From: Bacteroidota bacterium
GTDB lineage: Bacteria > Bacteroidota > Bacteroidia > NS11-12g > UBA9320
DNA length: 64,000 nt
NCBI GenBank assembly: GCA_016124755.1
Contig: WGNA01000005.1
Coordinates: 62,001-126,000 of the forward strand
Direction: 5' to 3'
Of this stretch, positions 9,166-16,588 are shown piece by piece. Each line of letters starts with the position of its first letter. Position 1 is the stretch's first letter. The notes beneath the pieces were generated by a model. It did not search any database and was not told where the DNA came from. It saw nothing but the letters and a program-made list of their open reading frames with translations. The position numbers and the translations under genes are program-made.

Positions 9166-9173
9166 CAAAGCTA
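9166..9173 (-). promoter_or_regulatory. Bacteroidota -7 box (TAGCTTTG) directly before the PTPS start
   Basis: On the minus strand TAGCTTTG is followed by CGCA and then the ATG. Transcription would begin at or within a base or two of the start codon, so the message may be leaderless. The -33 element is only a T-run (about 18 bases upstream), so support is moderate. Confidence 0.45.
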
Positions 9174-9336
9174 ATTCAATTGTGGGACTGGAAATTTTGT
9201 TGAACAAAACTGGCAGAAAGGTTTAACAACACTTCGGACAAAATGTTGGGACTGTCATGAAATTTTTATGACGGCCTGTCAGTAGTCGTGGATTTAAAAG
9301 ACTATTTGATCGAACAATTTATAAATCAAAAAATTC

Positions 9337-9378
9337 AATATCAACGGGGATGCCCGCTGATATTGGATCAACCAATAT
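9337..9378. repeat. Two overlapping, mutually exclusive inverted repeats in a divergent intergenic region
   Basis: First hairpin: AATATCA (9337-9343) and CGGG (9345-9348) pair with CCCG (9353-9356) and TGATATT (9358-9364). Second: ATATTGG (9360-9366) pairs with CCAATAT (9372-9378). They share 9360-9364, so only one can form at a time. The 300-base gap between PTPS (minus) and the sigma factor (plus), 9162-9461, also has GTCAT/ATGAC (9254-9272) and the sigma promoter. No gene is seen in it. Confidence 0.6.
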
Positions 9379-9414
9379 TGTTTAACATTTGTCACTATAC
9401 GTTAAACATATTCA

Positions 9415-9445
9415 TTTGTAGGTACATCTATTGTTACTAATTTCG
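9415..9445 (+). promoter_or_regulatory. Bacteroidota-type promoter for the ECF sigma factor
   Basis: TTTG (9415-9418), 19-base spacer, TAATTTCG (9438-9445), which departs from TAnnTTTG at one base. It ends 16 bases before the ATG at 9462. Spacing and both elements agree with the Bacteroidota housekeeping consensus. Confidence 0.6.
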
Positions 9446-9461
9446 AAGCAAATTCTACGAC

Positions 9462-9980
9462 ATGAAACTAGACCAGGAAATCAACAATGAACAAGCTGCC
9501 TTAACCAGCTATGCTTTGCAACTCACAAAAAATGTTGAAGATGCAAACGACCTCGTTCAGGAAACACTCCTCAAGGCTCTGACATACCAATCAAAGTTCA
9601 CCGAAGGAACCAATCTTAAGGGTTGGTTGTACACAATAATGAGAAACAGTTTCATCAACAACTACCGAAGATTGATGCGGCGAAATACCTTTATTGACAC
9701 AACCGATAATACCTTTTTTATCGATGCTCCAACCCACACAACTGAGAATCTTGGAGAAGACAAATTCCTCAATAAAGATCTGCAAGACGCAATTGAAACA
9801 TTGCCGGAAGATTTGAAAATCACGTTCACCATGAACATGAGAGGATTTAAATATCATGAGATTGCAGAAGAACTCGACATCCCGATCGGAACGGTAAAAA
9901 CCAGAATCTTTGTTGCGAAAAGACGCCTCAGAAAATTATTGAAAAGCTATGCAGATGTGTATGGCCTGAAAGAAGATTAA
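9462..9980 (+). CDS. RNA polymerase sigma factor, ECF (sigma-70 family)
   Basis: 172 residues with sigma region 2 (about 15-80: DANDLVQETLLKAL, then LKGWLYTIMRNSFINNYRR) and region 4 (about 115-165: LPEDLKITFTMNMRGFKYHE, IAEELDIPIGTVKTRI). The helix-turn-helix of region 4 is intact. Regions 1 and 3 are absent, which defines the ECF class. No anti-sigma factor lies next to it; the neighbour downstream is a convergent ABC transporter pair. This subtype, without a partner anti-sigma, is common in Bacteroidota. Its target promoters are not deducible here. Confidence 0.93.
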   Translation: MKLDQEINNEQAALTSYALQLTKNVEDANDLVQETLLKALTYQSKFTEGTNLKGWLYTIMRNSFINNYRRLMRRNTFIDTTDNTFFIDAPTHTTENLGEDKFLNKDLQDAIETLPEDLKITFTMNMRGFKYHEIAEELDIPIGTVKTRIFVAKRRLRKLLKSYADVYGLKED

Positions 9981-9984
9981 CATT

Positions 9985-11211
9985 TCAATCTGCCGCCAGT
10001 GCTTCCACCGGTTTTATTCTGGAAGCTCTGGCTGCAGGTATCAGAGCAGAAAGTGCTCCGGCAACAACCAATACAATCAATGCATTGATCGCCGTACTAA
10101 AATCCACCGTTGGATTTGTAAAAACAGCCCCGTCTTCGGGAATCGCTTTAGAAATTAGTTCTAATAAAAACACTCCGAAGAACAAACCGAAATAGCCGAA
10201 AAATACCGTAATCAAAACAGCTTCCTCCACGATCATTAAAATGATGGAAAGAGGTTTGGCTCCGATTGCTTTTCTGATACCAATTTCTCTTGTTCGCTCC
10301 TGAACAGTTATCAGCATAATGTTGCTCACCCCGATAATTCCAGCAAAAATGGTGAGTATGCCGATCAGCCAGAAAAACTTATTCATCATTCCCAACACAT
10401 CGGCGATGCGCTTATATTCCTCAAAATTATTTCTCACATAAAGAGCGCGGTCATCTTCCAGCGAAAAATTATGGCGTTGGGCCATTCTTTCTTTAACCTG
10501 CTGAACCATTGCCTGCGATTCTTCCAGTGTTGCATCACCGATAGTAAACATTACCCGGTCAATTTTATCGGCGTACCCATACGCGAGTTGCATGGTATTA
10601 ACAGGTAGATAAATCGTAGAATTCTCACCTTCACTCCCTTCGTCCATAAAGGTTCCAACCACCCGAAAAGGAACTCCGCCAACACTTACCCACTCTCCTA
10701 TCGAACTTTTTTCACCAAACAGTTCCGTTTCCACCGGCTGTCCGATTACACAAACCTTTCGACGCTTCAACAAGTCTCCCTCATTGATAAATCGTCCGGT
10801 GAGCATAATGGTTTTCTCAACAAACTGGTGTTCCGGATGAACACCTCTCAACCGATACTGAGCCGACTTGGTTCCATAGGTAACACTTCTTCCTGCCCAA
10901 TCATCAACCCGTGCCGTGAATTTCTCTCCACCCTGAATTTCTGCTTTCAGTATATCAAAATCCTGATCGTGGAATTGGATCTTTCTTCCCGGTTGCATGC
11001 CGTTGTAGGAGATGCTTGTTTGACCGGGATTCACCCAAATGCTGTTGATCGCATCGTCTTTAAACTGATCGCGGGTTCCGTTTTGCAATCCGGTTCCCAC
11101 ACCCAATAGCAAAACCAACATAAAAATTCCCCAGGCAACACTGAAACCGGTTAAGAAAGTGCGAAGCTTATTCGACCTTATTCCAAGCCAGATTTCGGTA
11201 AGTCTTTCCAT
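9985..11211 (-). CDS. MacB-like ABC transporter permease
   Basis: 408 residues with the MacB/FtsX plan: one N-terminal membrane helix (about 18-40), a large periplasmic MacB-PCD domain (about 45-270), and three C-terminal helices forming the FtsX domain, with ISNIMLITVQERTREIGIRK and a PAARASRIKPVEALA end. Permeases of this class couple cytoplasmic ATPase strokes to periplasmic movements rather than moving substrate through the membrane. The ATG overlaps the stop of the upstream ATPase gene by one base, so the two are translationally coupled. Substrate unknown. It ends 4 bp from the convergent sigma gene. Confidence 0.92.
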   Translation of the reverse strand: MERLTEIWLGIRSNKLRTFLTGFSVAWGIFMLVLLLGVGTGLQNGTRDQFKDDAINSIWVNPGQTSISYNGMQPGRKIQFHDQDFDILKAEIQGGEKFTARVDDWAGRSVTYGTKSAQYRLRGVHPEHQFVEKTIMLTGRFINEGDLLKRRKVCVIGQPVETELFGEKSSIGEWVSVGGVPFRVVGTFMDEGSEGENSTIYLPVNTMQLAYGYADKIDRVMFTIGDATLEESQAMVQQVKERMAQRHNFSLEDDRALYVRNNFEEYKRIADVLGMMNKFFWLIGILTIFAGIIGVSNIMLITVQERTREIGIRKAIGAKPLSIILMIVEEAVLITVFFGYFGLFFGVFLLELISKAIPEDGAVFTNPTVDFSTAINALIVLVVAGALSALIPAARASRIKPVEALAAD

Positions 11212-11870
11212 CAGATCACCAATCCGTCTTTAACATTAATTACCCGTGAGGTCTGCCCGGCAATATCGTGTTCATGCGTTACGATAATTACCGTTCTCCC
11301 TTCTTTATTTATATCTTTCAAAAGATTCATCACTTCCTGAGAAGTTACCGAATCCAGTGCTCCAGTTGGTTCATCGGCCAGAATCAGTTTTGGATTATTG
11401 ATGAGAGCACGTGCAATGGCAACCCGTTGTTTTTGTCCGCCACTCATTTCAGACGGATGATGATTCGCCCAATCTTTTAAACCAACCTTATCCAGATAAT
11501 CGAGTGCTATTGCGTTTCGCTCACGTCTGCGAACGTTCTGATAATACAGCGGCATGGCTACATTCTCTAATGCGTTTTTAAAACTGATAAGATTAAAAGA
11601 TTGAAACACAAAACCGATGTATTGTCCTCGTAATGTTGCTGCTCTTGATTCTGACAAATCCTTTATAAGTTCATCATCAATATAATAGCTTCCCTTGTCG
11701 TAGGTGTCGAGAATACCAATGATATTGAGCAAAGTAGATTTGCCTGAACCGGATGAACCCATGATCGAAACGAATTCTCCGTCGTCTATTTTAAGATTTA
11801 TTCCTTTTAGAACTTTAAGGCTGTGTTGCCCCATTCGGTAAGACTTTTCGATTCCTTCGAGTTTTATCAC
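11211..11870 (-). CDS. MacB-like ABC transporter ATP-binding protein
   Basis: 219 residues starting with GTG at 11870. Walker [10 protein letters not shown], signature [15 protein letters not shown], Walker [13 protein letters not shown] and H-loop VTHEHD are all intact. Closest family is the MacB/LolD ATPase group, and it forms a complete transporter pair with the adjacent permease. The N-terminal [20 protein letters not shown] is typical. An 8-bp inverted repeat sits about 40 bases upstream. No membrane-fusion protein is adjacent, so this is not an obvious tripartite efflux operon. Confidence 0.93.
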   Translation of the reverse strand: MIKLEGIEKSYRMGQHSLKVLKGINLKIDDGEFVSIMGSSGSGKSTLLNIIGILDTYDKGSYYIDDELIKDLSESRAATLRGQYIGFVFQSFNLISFKNALENVAMPLYYQNVRRRERNAIALDYLDKVGLKDWANHHPSEMSGGQKQRVAIARALINNPKLILADEPTGALDSVTSQEVMNLLKDINKEGRTVIIVTHEHDIAGQTSRVINVKDGLVI

Positions 11871-11910
11871 AATGCCTGTGTTTAAAGTGGGTTCTACCCT
11901 GTGTAAGTAA

Positions 11911-11934
11911 TGGAATTTTTAATACGAAATTCCA
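11911..11934. repeat. Inverted repeat TGGAATTT-N8-AAATTCCA upstream of the MacB-like operon
   Basis: Perfect 8-bp arms (11911-11918 and 11927-11934) with an 8-base spacer, in the gap between the ABC operon and the GDPD gene. A smaller GGGT/ACCC hairpin lies at about 11889-11899. Either an operator for the operon or a structure in its leader. Confidence 0.5.
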
Positions 11935-12025
11935 ATGCATTTTCCGGGTTCAAAAATAAGCGGTCGATGTCACCGGGAAGGTTCTCTCGACCAACATTCG
12001 GGTTAATCAGATGCATTCGTAAGGA

Positions 12026-12883
12026 TTACTTATCCCGGATTTCAACGGTCAAAGGAATGTTGTCTGTTTGAACCATATCGGGGTGAAGTTCAAATGATTT
12101 CGAAATATCAGTTCTGATTTTCAATCCGTACAACACGTATATGAGTCCACGCGATTTGGCGTCTTCCGAAGATTTCTGATCTTCCTTCAGATAATTAGAA
12201 ACCATTCCTTCTAAATGATTTGAAGTCGCAAAATCCAGATTATCCGGAGTAGAATTTTCTGTGTAAAAAAGATGAATTCCCGAACCCGGTTTGTTATCGC
12301 GAACCAACGCCTTTAGAAGGTTTCGATCCGGACATTCAATAATGATAAAATAGTTCTCAGCATAAGGTTCAACACACTTTAGCAAATTCACGGAAAACGA
12401 ATCACAATAGTTTTGCTGATCCTGTACATCATACTGTGGATGTATATTTAATGAAATCACCGGAGTAAAACCTTTTGAACTCAGGTCATCGTAATCTGAA
12501 AGGAACTCTTTTAGAAAGTATAACGGAAACTTTTTAGCGGGATCGTTCGCATTTTTCAATGAACAGGATTGAAGGTCCTTTAGTTCATTATTGAATATAG
12601 TTCCTCTGCCATCTGTTGCAGTTTCCAAACGCTCATCGTGATAGATCACAACCTCTCCCGATTTGTTCAACTGAATATCGAACTCAACGCCATCAGCTCC
12701 CTGTAAGAGCAAAGCCTGTGAGATAGCCGCTTTCGAATTGGGCGGATACGGATTTTGAATCGCCGGAAAACCGGATCCTCCGTGTCCGAGCACTTTTATA
12801 TTTCGATTCGCATCCACCTGATCGTCGTTACAAGAAACGAAAACAACAATCAGAAGAAATAACCAATGGAGAGATTTGTACAA
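12026..12883 (-). CDS. Glycerophosphodiester phosphodiesterase family lipoprotein (atypical)
   Basis: 285 residues from TTG at 12883; no later Met would keep the signal. A lipoprotein signal (LIVVFVSC, Cys 18) suggests membrane attachment. The GDPD core is seen in GADGVEFDIQLNKSGEVV (E66, D68) and IYHDERLETATDG (H80, D81). However the phosphate-binding HRG motif reads H34-G-G, and the usual Lys-containing strand appears as VISLNIHP without Lys. The TIM-barrel fold is likely, but substrate range or activity may differ from standard GDPDs. It overlaps the upstream gene by 34 bp. Confidence 0.78.
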   Translation of the reverse strand: MYKSLHWLFLLIVVFVSCNDDQVDANRNIKVLGHGGSGFPAIQNPYPPNSKAAISQALLLQGADGVEFDIQLNKSGEVVIYHDERLETATDGRGTIFNNELKDLQSCSLKNANDPAKKFPLYFLKEFLSDYDDLSSKGFTPVISLNIHPQYDVQDQQNYCDSFSVNLLKCVEPYAENYFIIIECPDRNLLKALVRDNKPGSGIHLFYTENSTPDNLDFATSNHLEGMVSNYLKEDQKSSEDAKSRGLIYVLYGLKIRTDISKSFELHPDMVQTDNIPLTVEIRDK

Positions 12884-13329
12884 TAGGATAATCCGTTAAT
12901 TCCGTATTTATAAAGTGCAGAAGACGATTCTTTGTAACCGCCGACTCCGATTCCACTGTTAACAAACAAACCCGATTCAAATCTCCAGCGATATCCGTAA
13001 CCTGCATACGCTTCGTGTATGTTGGTAAGACCGCCCTTATTATTTTGAGGCAAATACTGATACAGGAAAAAAAACTTGCCTTTGCAATCGGGATGATAAT
13101 CGACCTGAAGAGAAGCTCCCGGCCAATAACTCAATGGAGATTTGTTTTTGGAAATATTGAAATTCGGACCTGCAAACACCGAAACCTTCTGCCATGAAAT
13201 TCCAAACCGAACGGCTTCCGAAAGTCCACTATAGCCAACCGACGTATTGAGAGAAACCGACTGAGACTGGCAAAAGCCATTGGTTATGGTCACTCCCCAA
13301 ATCAACATCAGGCAAAATAATCCTCGCAC
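12850..13329 (-). CDS. Putative exported beta-barrel-like protein, unknown function
   Basis: 159 residues from GTG at 13329. A signal peptide ends near NGFCQSQS. After it comes alternating-strand sequence with aromatic ends (VRFGISWQKVSVFAGPNF, YAGYGYRWRFESGLFVNSG) ending in SIGYFF, a terminal Phe as in outer-membrane barrels, though it is short for one. No named family recognised. Its 3' end overlaps the GDPD lipoprotein by 34 bp on the same strand, which implies coupled expression. An ATG at codon 8 is an alternative start that would weaken the signal. Confidence 0.6.
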   Translation of the reverse strand: MRGLFCLMLIWGVTITNGFCQSQSVSLNTSVGYSGLSEAVRFGISWQKVSVFAGPNFNISKNKSPLSYWPGASLQVDYHPDCKGKFFFLYQYLPQNNKGGLTNIHEAYAGYGYRWRFESGLFVNSGIGVGGYKESSSALYKYGINGLSYCTNLSIGYFF

Positions 13330-13478
13330 GGGGCGAAAGTAAATTATTGAACCTAATCTGAGAATCTGAGATTGAAAAACCGTTTAACCCGGTCACCACA
13401 AGAACATGCTTAATTTTACCCCGGATCCTTTATCCAATGCGATGATGCTCCAAATTATTTGATCTTCCTTTTAATTCA

Positions 13479-15206
13479 ATGTCCCGCATTTACAGGCTTG
13501 CTGCTTTTTTGATCCTAATAACTTTTGCGTATGTAAGCATTCGCATTGTGCTCAAAAACGATCTGGCTAAGCATGCTGTTCATGCAGATGCCGCCGGATA
13601 TTATTCCTGGTTACCGGCAATTTTTATCTACTCAGATTCACAATTTGCTTTTTGCGATTCGGTAGCCGTTTCCAAAGGTTTTTACCCTACAGGAAGTTTT
13701 TCCAACATCATTATTCCCGTTTCAGACGGTTCTACCATGAACAAATATGCCCCGGGATGCGCATTGGTTTCAATTCCTTTTTTTGGTGTGGCTCATGGTA
13801 TATCGACGCTGAAAGGCGCAAATTCGGGCTTTGAATTTCCCTATCAATTCGCCTGGTTTCTCAGTTCTGTTTTTTGGGTTTGTGCGGGAATCTGGTTTCT
13901 GTTCCGGCTTGGAAGTCTAACTAAAAAACCCGTACTGATTCCTCTTCTGGTTGCTTCCGGAGTTGTATTCGGCACCAATCTGTTTCATTATGCAACCTTT
14001 GATGCCGGATATTCTCACGCCTTTACTTTTGGTTGGATTTGTATCGCTTATTACTACGCATTTGCATTTCGAATCGCCGGTAAAGTCTCTGCACTTAATT
14101 TTTTGGCACTGGCTTGTGGAGTGCTGGTACTCATAAGACCTTTCAATATTGTTCTCATACCGACCGTTCTGATATTTATTCCATGGAAGACTATTCTTCA
14201 GGAAAAACCTAAAACACTACTGATCCCCGGATTCATTTTTTCCGGCTTCATATTTCTTTACGCACTTTCAAACTATTGGCAAACCGGTCGATTTATTATT
14301 TACAGTTATGGCCGGGAAACCTTTGACTTCGCCAACAGCCATTTCATTAAATTCTTATTTGGTTTCGAAATCGGAGCATTCATCTATAGCCCGTTATTTT
14401 TAATTCTGATTGCCCTCTCTCTTTATGCCGCTTCCAAAAGCAAGAGTGCATTGTTGTGGCTGAGCTCATTCGTGTTCTTTATTTCCATTAGCTGGCTGCT
14501 GAGCACCTGGCAAACCTGGTTATTTGGTTGCACATTGGGGAATCGTCCGCTTGCCGATTGGATCATGGTTTTCGGTTGTCCGTTGATCGCTTTCTGGCCA
14601 GTGGGAATCAGAAAAAATATGTTTGTTTATATGGTTTGGATTCCGGCCACCCTCGCCGGAATAGCTTATTCTCAGATTTTATGTTTTCAATACCGAAATA
14701 ATATCCTGGATTGGTGTGCTATGAATTATGAAAAATTTTCAGACGTCTTTCTGCAAACCAATCTGGATTATGCATACTACACCTCATCGGGATGGGATTT
14801 TTCGAACACATTAGAAGATTCCGTGGTTTTCGAAACAACTGTAGATTCTCTGCTAACAATTCAGGGCCCGTACAATCACACATTATTAAGCTTCGAAGGA
14901 TTAAAAATGGACAGTACCAAAAGCTACCGTTTCCTCTTTACGTGTGAGGTTAAGTTCATCGACAAAAAAGCGGACAATCAGTTGGTGGCCTTTATTAATA
15001 ATGGAAAAGATTATCTCGATTTTCAGCGGAAGTTCATTAAAAAGGATGTAAGGGAAACCGGTAAGTGGATGACTTTTAAATCGGAATTTCCGGTGCCGTA
15101 TGCTTCAAAAGAATTGAACGGACTCTTGTTTTCTGCCAACAACAATCGATACCGGATTTCTTTTCGAAACATTCGCGGTCAGTTAATCAGTTATACGTCT
15201 CCTTAA
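13479..15206 (+). CDS. Polytopic membrane protein, possible GT-C-type glycosyltransferase
   Basis: 575 residues. About ten hydrophobic segments span 5-400, followed by a roughly 140-residue soluble tail (VFETTVDSLLTIQGPYNHTL onward) that looks like a beta-sandwich. Near the N-terminus, HADAAGYYSWLP puts an acidic residue in the first periplasmic loop before YY, as in GT-C glycosyltransferases that use polyprenyl-linked sugars. This is suggestive only; no family signature is certain. It stands alone on the plus strand, divergent from the preceding gene and followed by a gene with its own promoter. Confidence 0.6.
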   Translation: MSRIYRLAAFLILITFAYVSIRIVLKNDLAKHAVHADAAGYYSWLPAIFIYSDSQFAFCDSVAVSKGFYPTGSFSNIIIPVSDGSTMNKYAPGCALVSIPFFGVAHGISTLKGANSGFEFPYQFAWFLSSVFWVCAGIWFLFRLGSLTKKPVLIPLLVASGVVFGTNLFHYATFDAGYSHAFTFGWICIAYYYAFAFRIAGKVSALNFLALACGVLVLIRPFNIVLIPTVLIFIPWKTILQEKPKTLLIPGFIFSGFIFLYALSNYWQTGRFIIYSYGRETFDFANSHFIKFLFGFEIGAFIYSPLFLILIALSLYAASKSKSALLWLSSFVFFISISWLLSTWQTWLFGCTLGNRPLADWIMVFGCPLIAFWPVGIRKNMFVYMVWIPATLAGIAYSQILCFQYRNNILDWCAMNYEKFSDVFLQTNLDYAYYTSSGWDFSNTLEDSVVFETTVDSLLTIQGPYNHTLLSFEGLKMDSTKSYRFLFTCEVKFIDKKADNQLVAFINNGKDYLDFQRKFIKKDVRETGKWMTFKSEFPVPYASKELNGLLFSANNNRYRISFRNIRGQLISYTSP

Positions 15207-15234
15207 TTTTTTTAGACCAGATTAAAATACGGTC

Positions 15235-15265
15235 TTGACTCGTGTGTGGAAAAACTATAATTTCG
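15235..15265 (+). promoter_or_regulatory. Bacteroidota-type promoter for the 57-residue membrane protein
   Basis: TTG (15235-15237), 20-base spacer, TAATTTCG (15258-15265). The ATG at 15280 follows 14 bases later. This placement argues against the in-frame TTG at 15235 as a translation start. Confidence 0.55.
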
Positions 15266-15279
15266 AAGTCTACTGTGTT

Positions 15280-15453
15280 ATGAAGTCCGAATTTGCTAAA
15301 AGTACATTGGTCTTTATTCCGCTTGCGGCGGCATTAAGTCTTATCAATATGAAGATCGAACACGAGTTGATTCCGGCTGTTCTGTACGGAATCCTCGGAG
15401 GTATTTGCGTGTATTTCGTTCCGTGGTTTTTCCGTGTACTAAAAAAATCCTGA
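15280..15453 (+). CDS. Small two-helix membrane protein, unknown function
   Basis: 57 residues from ATG 15280 (MKSEFAKSTLVFIPLAAAL). Two hydrophobic stretches (about 9-22 and 32-50) with a charged Lys-Lys C-terminus. A longer reading from TTG 15235 overlaps the promoter and is rejected. A Rho-independent terminator follows at once, so it is a single-gene transcript. No family recognised. It is supported by the fit of promoter, ATG and terminator. Confidence 0.6.
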   Translation: MKSEFAKSTLVFIPLAAALSLINMKIEHELIPAVLYGILGGICVYFVPWFFRVLKKS

Positions 15454-15463
15454 TTCTTTTTTG

Positions 15464-15488
15464 ATCCCGTTTGGCGGGATTATTTTTT
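15464..15488 (+). terminator. Rho-independent terminator
   Basis: ATCCCG (15464-15469), loop TTTGG, CGGGAT (15475-15480), then TATTTTTTTT. A perfect 6-bp GC-rich stem with a T tract, 10 bases after the stop of the small membrane protein. Confidence 0.85.
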
Positions 15489-15496
15489 TTGCTTTT

Positions 15497-15513
15497 ACTT
15501 TGCAATACAAAGT
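15497..15513. promoter_or_regulatory. Palindromic operator ACTTTG-N5-CAAAGT, copy 1
   Basis: Half-sites at 15497-15502 and 15508-15513, spacer CAATA. It ends 7 bases before the ATG at 15521. The same half-sites and the same 5-base spacer recur at 16486-16502. A TTTG at 15470 followed by TTACTTTG at 15495 could make the site overlap a weak -7 box. The probable ligand is the winged-helix protein encoded at 16179. Confidence 0.6.
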
Positions 15514-15520
15514 TATTTGT

Positions 15521-16147
15521 ATGAGCGAAAAAGATCATCTGCAACAACTGGCTGAAATAAGAGTAATGATGGAGAGGTCGTCACGATTTATTTCGTTGAG
15601 CGGACTTAGCGGTGTACTTGCCGGAACCTATGCACTAATAGGTGCTGCGTTCGTAAACTACAAACTGGGATTAATCCGGTACCACGTGAACCAAAGCGGA
15701 ATTCAACTCACCGATATCGGCAGTTACCTGATTGTTGCTGCACTCGTGATGTTCTTTTCTTTGGTGACCGGCTATTTATTAACACGACGCAGAGCCAGAA
15801 GCAATCGTCAAAAAATCTGGGATCGTGTGGGACTGCGAATGCTCATTAACCTGAGCATCCCGATTTCGATCGGAGGCCTGTTCGCACTGGTAATGATTAC
15901 CCGCGGCTATTACGATCTCATTTCTTCTTCCATGCTCGTATTTTACGGACTCGGATTAATCAATGGCGGCAAATACACTTTCGACGATATACGGTATCTC
16001 GGAATGTGCGAAGTAATTCTGGGTATTGCCGATTTGCTTTTGCCGGGACACGGATTGTTATTCTGGTCTCTGGGTTTCGGTGTTTTACACATTCTATATG
16101 GTACAAGAATGTGGTGGAAGTATGAAAGAACTCCCGCAGAATCCTGA
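15521..16147 (+). CDS. Conserved-type membrane protein of a regulator-linked module, unknown function
   Basis: 208 residues from ATG 15521. The frame extends back to a TTG inside the preceding terminator, which is rejected. A short N-terminal amphipathic part (HLQQLAEIRVMMERSSRF) precedes about five to six membrane segments (GVLAGTYALIGAAFVNY, YLIVAALVMFFSLVTGYLL, ALVMITRGYYDLI and others). The palindromic operator lies directly before it and the winged-helix regulator starts 31 bp after it. The pairing of such a membrane protein with a small HTH_34-like regulator recurs in Bacteroidota as I recall it; the role is unknown. Confidence 0.75.
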   Translation: MSEKDHLQQLAEIRVMMERSSRFISLSGLSGVLAGTYALIGAAFVNYKLGLIRYHVNQSGIQLTDIGSYLIVAALVMFFSLVTGYLLTRRRARSNRQKIWDRVGLRMLINLSIPISIGGLFALVMITRGYYDLISSSMLVFYGLGLINGGKYTFDDIRYLGMCEVILGIADLLLPGHGLLFWSLGFGVLHILYGTRMWWKYERTPAES

Positions 16148-16178
16148 AAATTTGTAACACCTTAAATCGCCTGAAGCA

Positions 16179-16469
16179 GTGATTCAAAACATTAATAAAT
16201 CTTTTGAAAGCCGGGTTCGCCTGGGGATAATGAGCGCTCTTATGGTGAACGAATGGCTTGACTTTAATACACTGAAAGATATGCTGCAAGTAACCGATGG
16301 CAACCTGTCGAGCCACATTCAGGCTTTAGAAAAAGAAAAATTTGTTGAGATGAAAAAGGAATTTGTCGGTCGAAGGCCCAAAACTTCTTTTCGGGTAACA
16401 AAGGATGGAAAGAAAGCTTTCTCTCTTCACCTCAATGCACTTGAACAAATCTTGAAAGGTCTGAGCTAA
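16179..16469 (+). CDS. Winged-helix transcriptional regulator (HTH_34/MarR-like)
   Basis: 96 residues from GTG at 16179 (no ATG is available upstream of the fold). Residues about 8-85 form one winged helix: SRVRLGIMSALMVNE, then FNTLKDMLQVTDGNLSSHI as the helix-turn-helix and RRPKTSFRVTKDGKKAF as the wing. There is no sensor domain, so any signal must come from a partner, perhaps the membrane protein encoded just upstream. Identical palindromes stand before the upstream gene and directly after this gene, as expected for a dimeric repressor of its own module. Confidence 0.88.
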   Translation: MIQNINKSFESRVRLGIMSALMVNEWLDFNTLKDMLQVTDGNLSSHIQALEKEKFVEMKKEFVGRRPKTSFRVTKDGKKAFSLHLNALEQILKGLS

Positions 16470-16485
16470 AATTTTTTATACACTC

Positions 16486-16502
16486 ACTTTGAAATGCAAA
16501 GT
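16486..16502. promoter_or_regulatory. Palindromic operator ACTTTG-N5-CAAAGT, copy 2
   Basis: Half-sites at 16486-16491 and 16497-16502, spacer AAATG. It lies 17 bases after the regulator stop and 86 bases before the ATG at 16589. Half-sites and spacing match copy 1 exactly while the flanks and spacer sequence differ, which speaks for selection on the site itself. Confidence 0.6.
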
Positions 16503-16588
16503 TCTTTACATTACTAAATAAACAAGATAGCTCCATCCTTACAAAAAGACATCAATCGGTATAAGATGAAATCAATAGAATCAAATAT

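Noticed and set aside
8643-9203. 186-codon plus-strand open frame over folE and the PTPS gene
   Set aside because: Both underlying minus-strand genes have complete catalytic motifs, so this is an antisense shadow.
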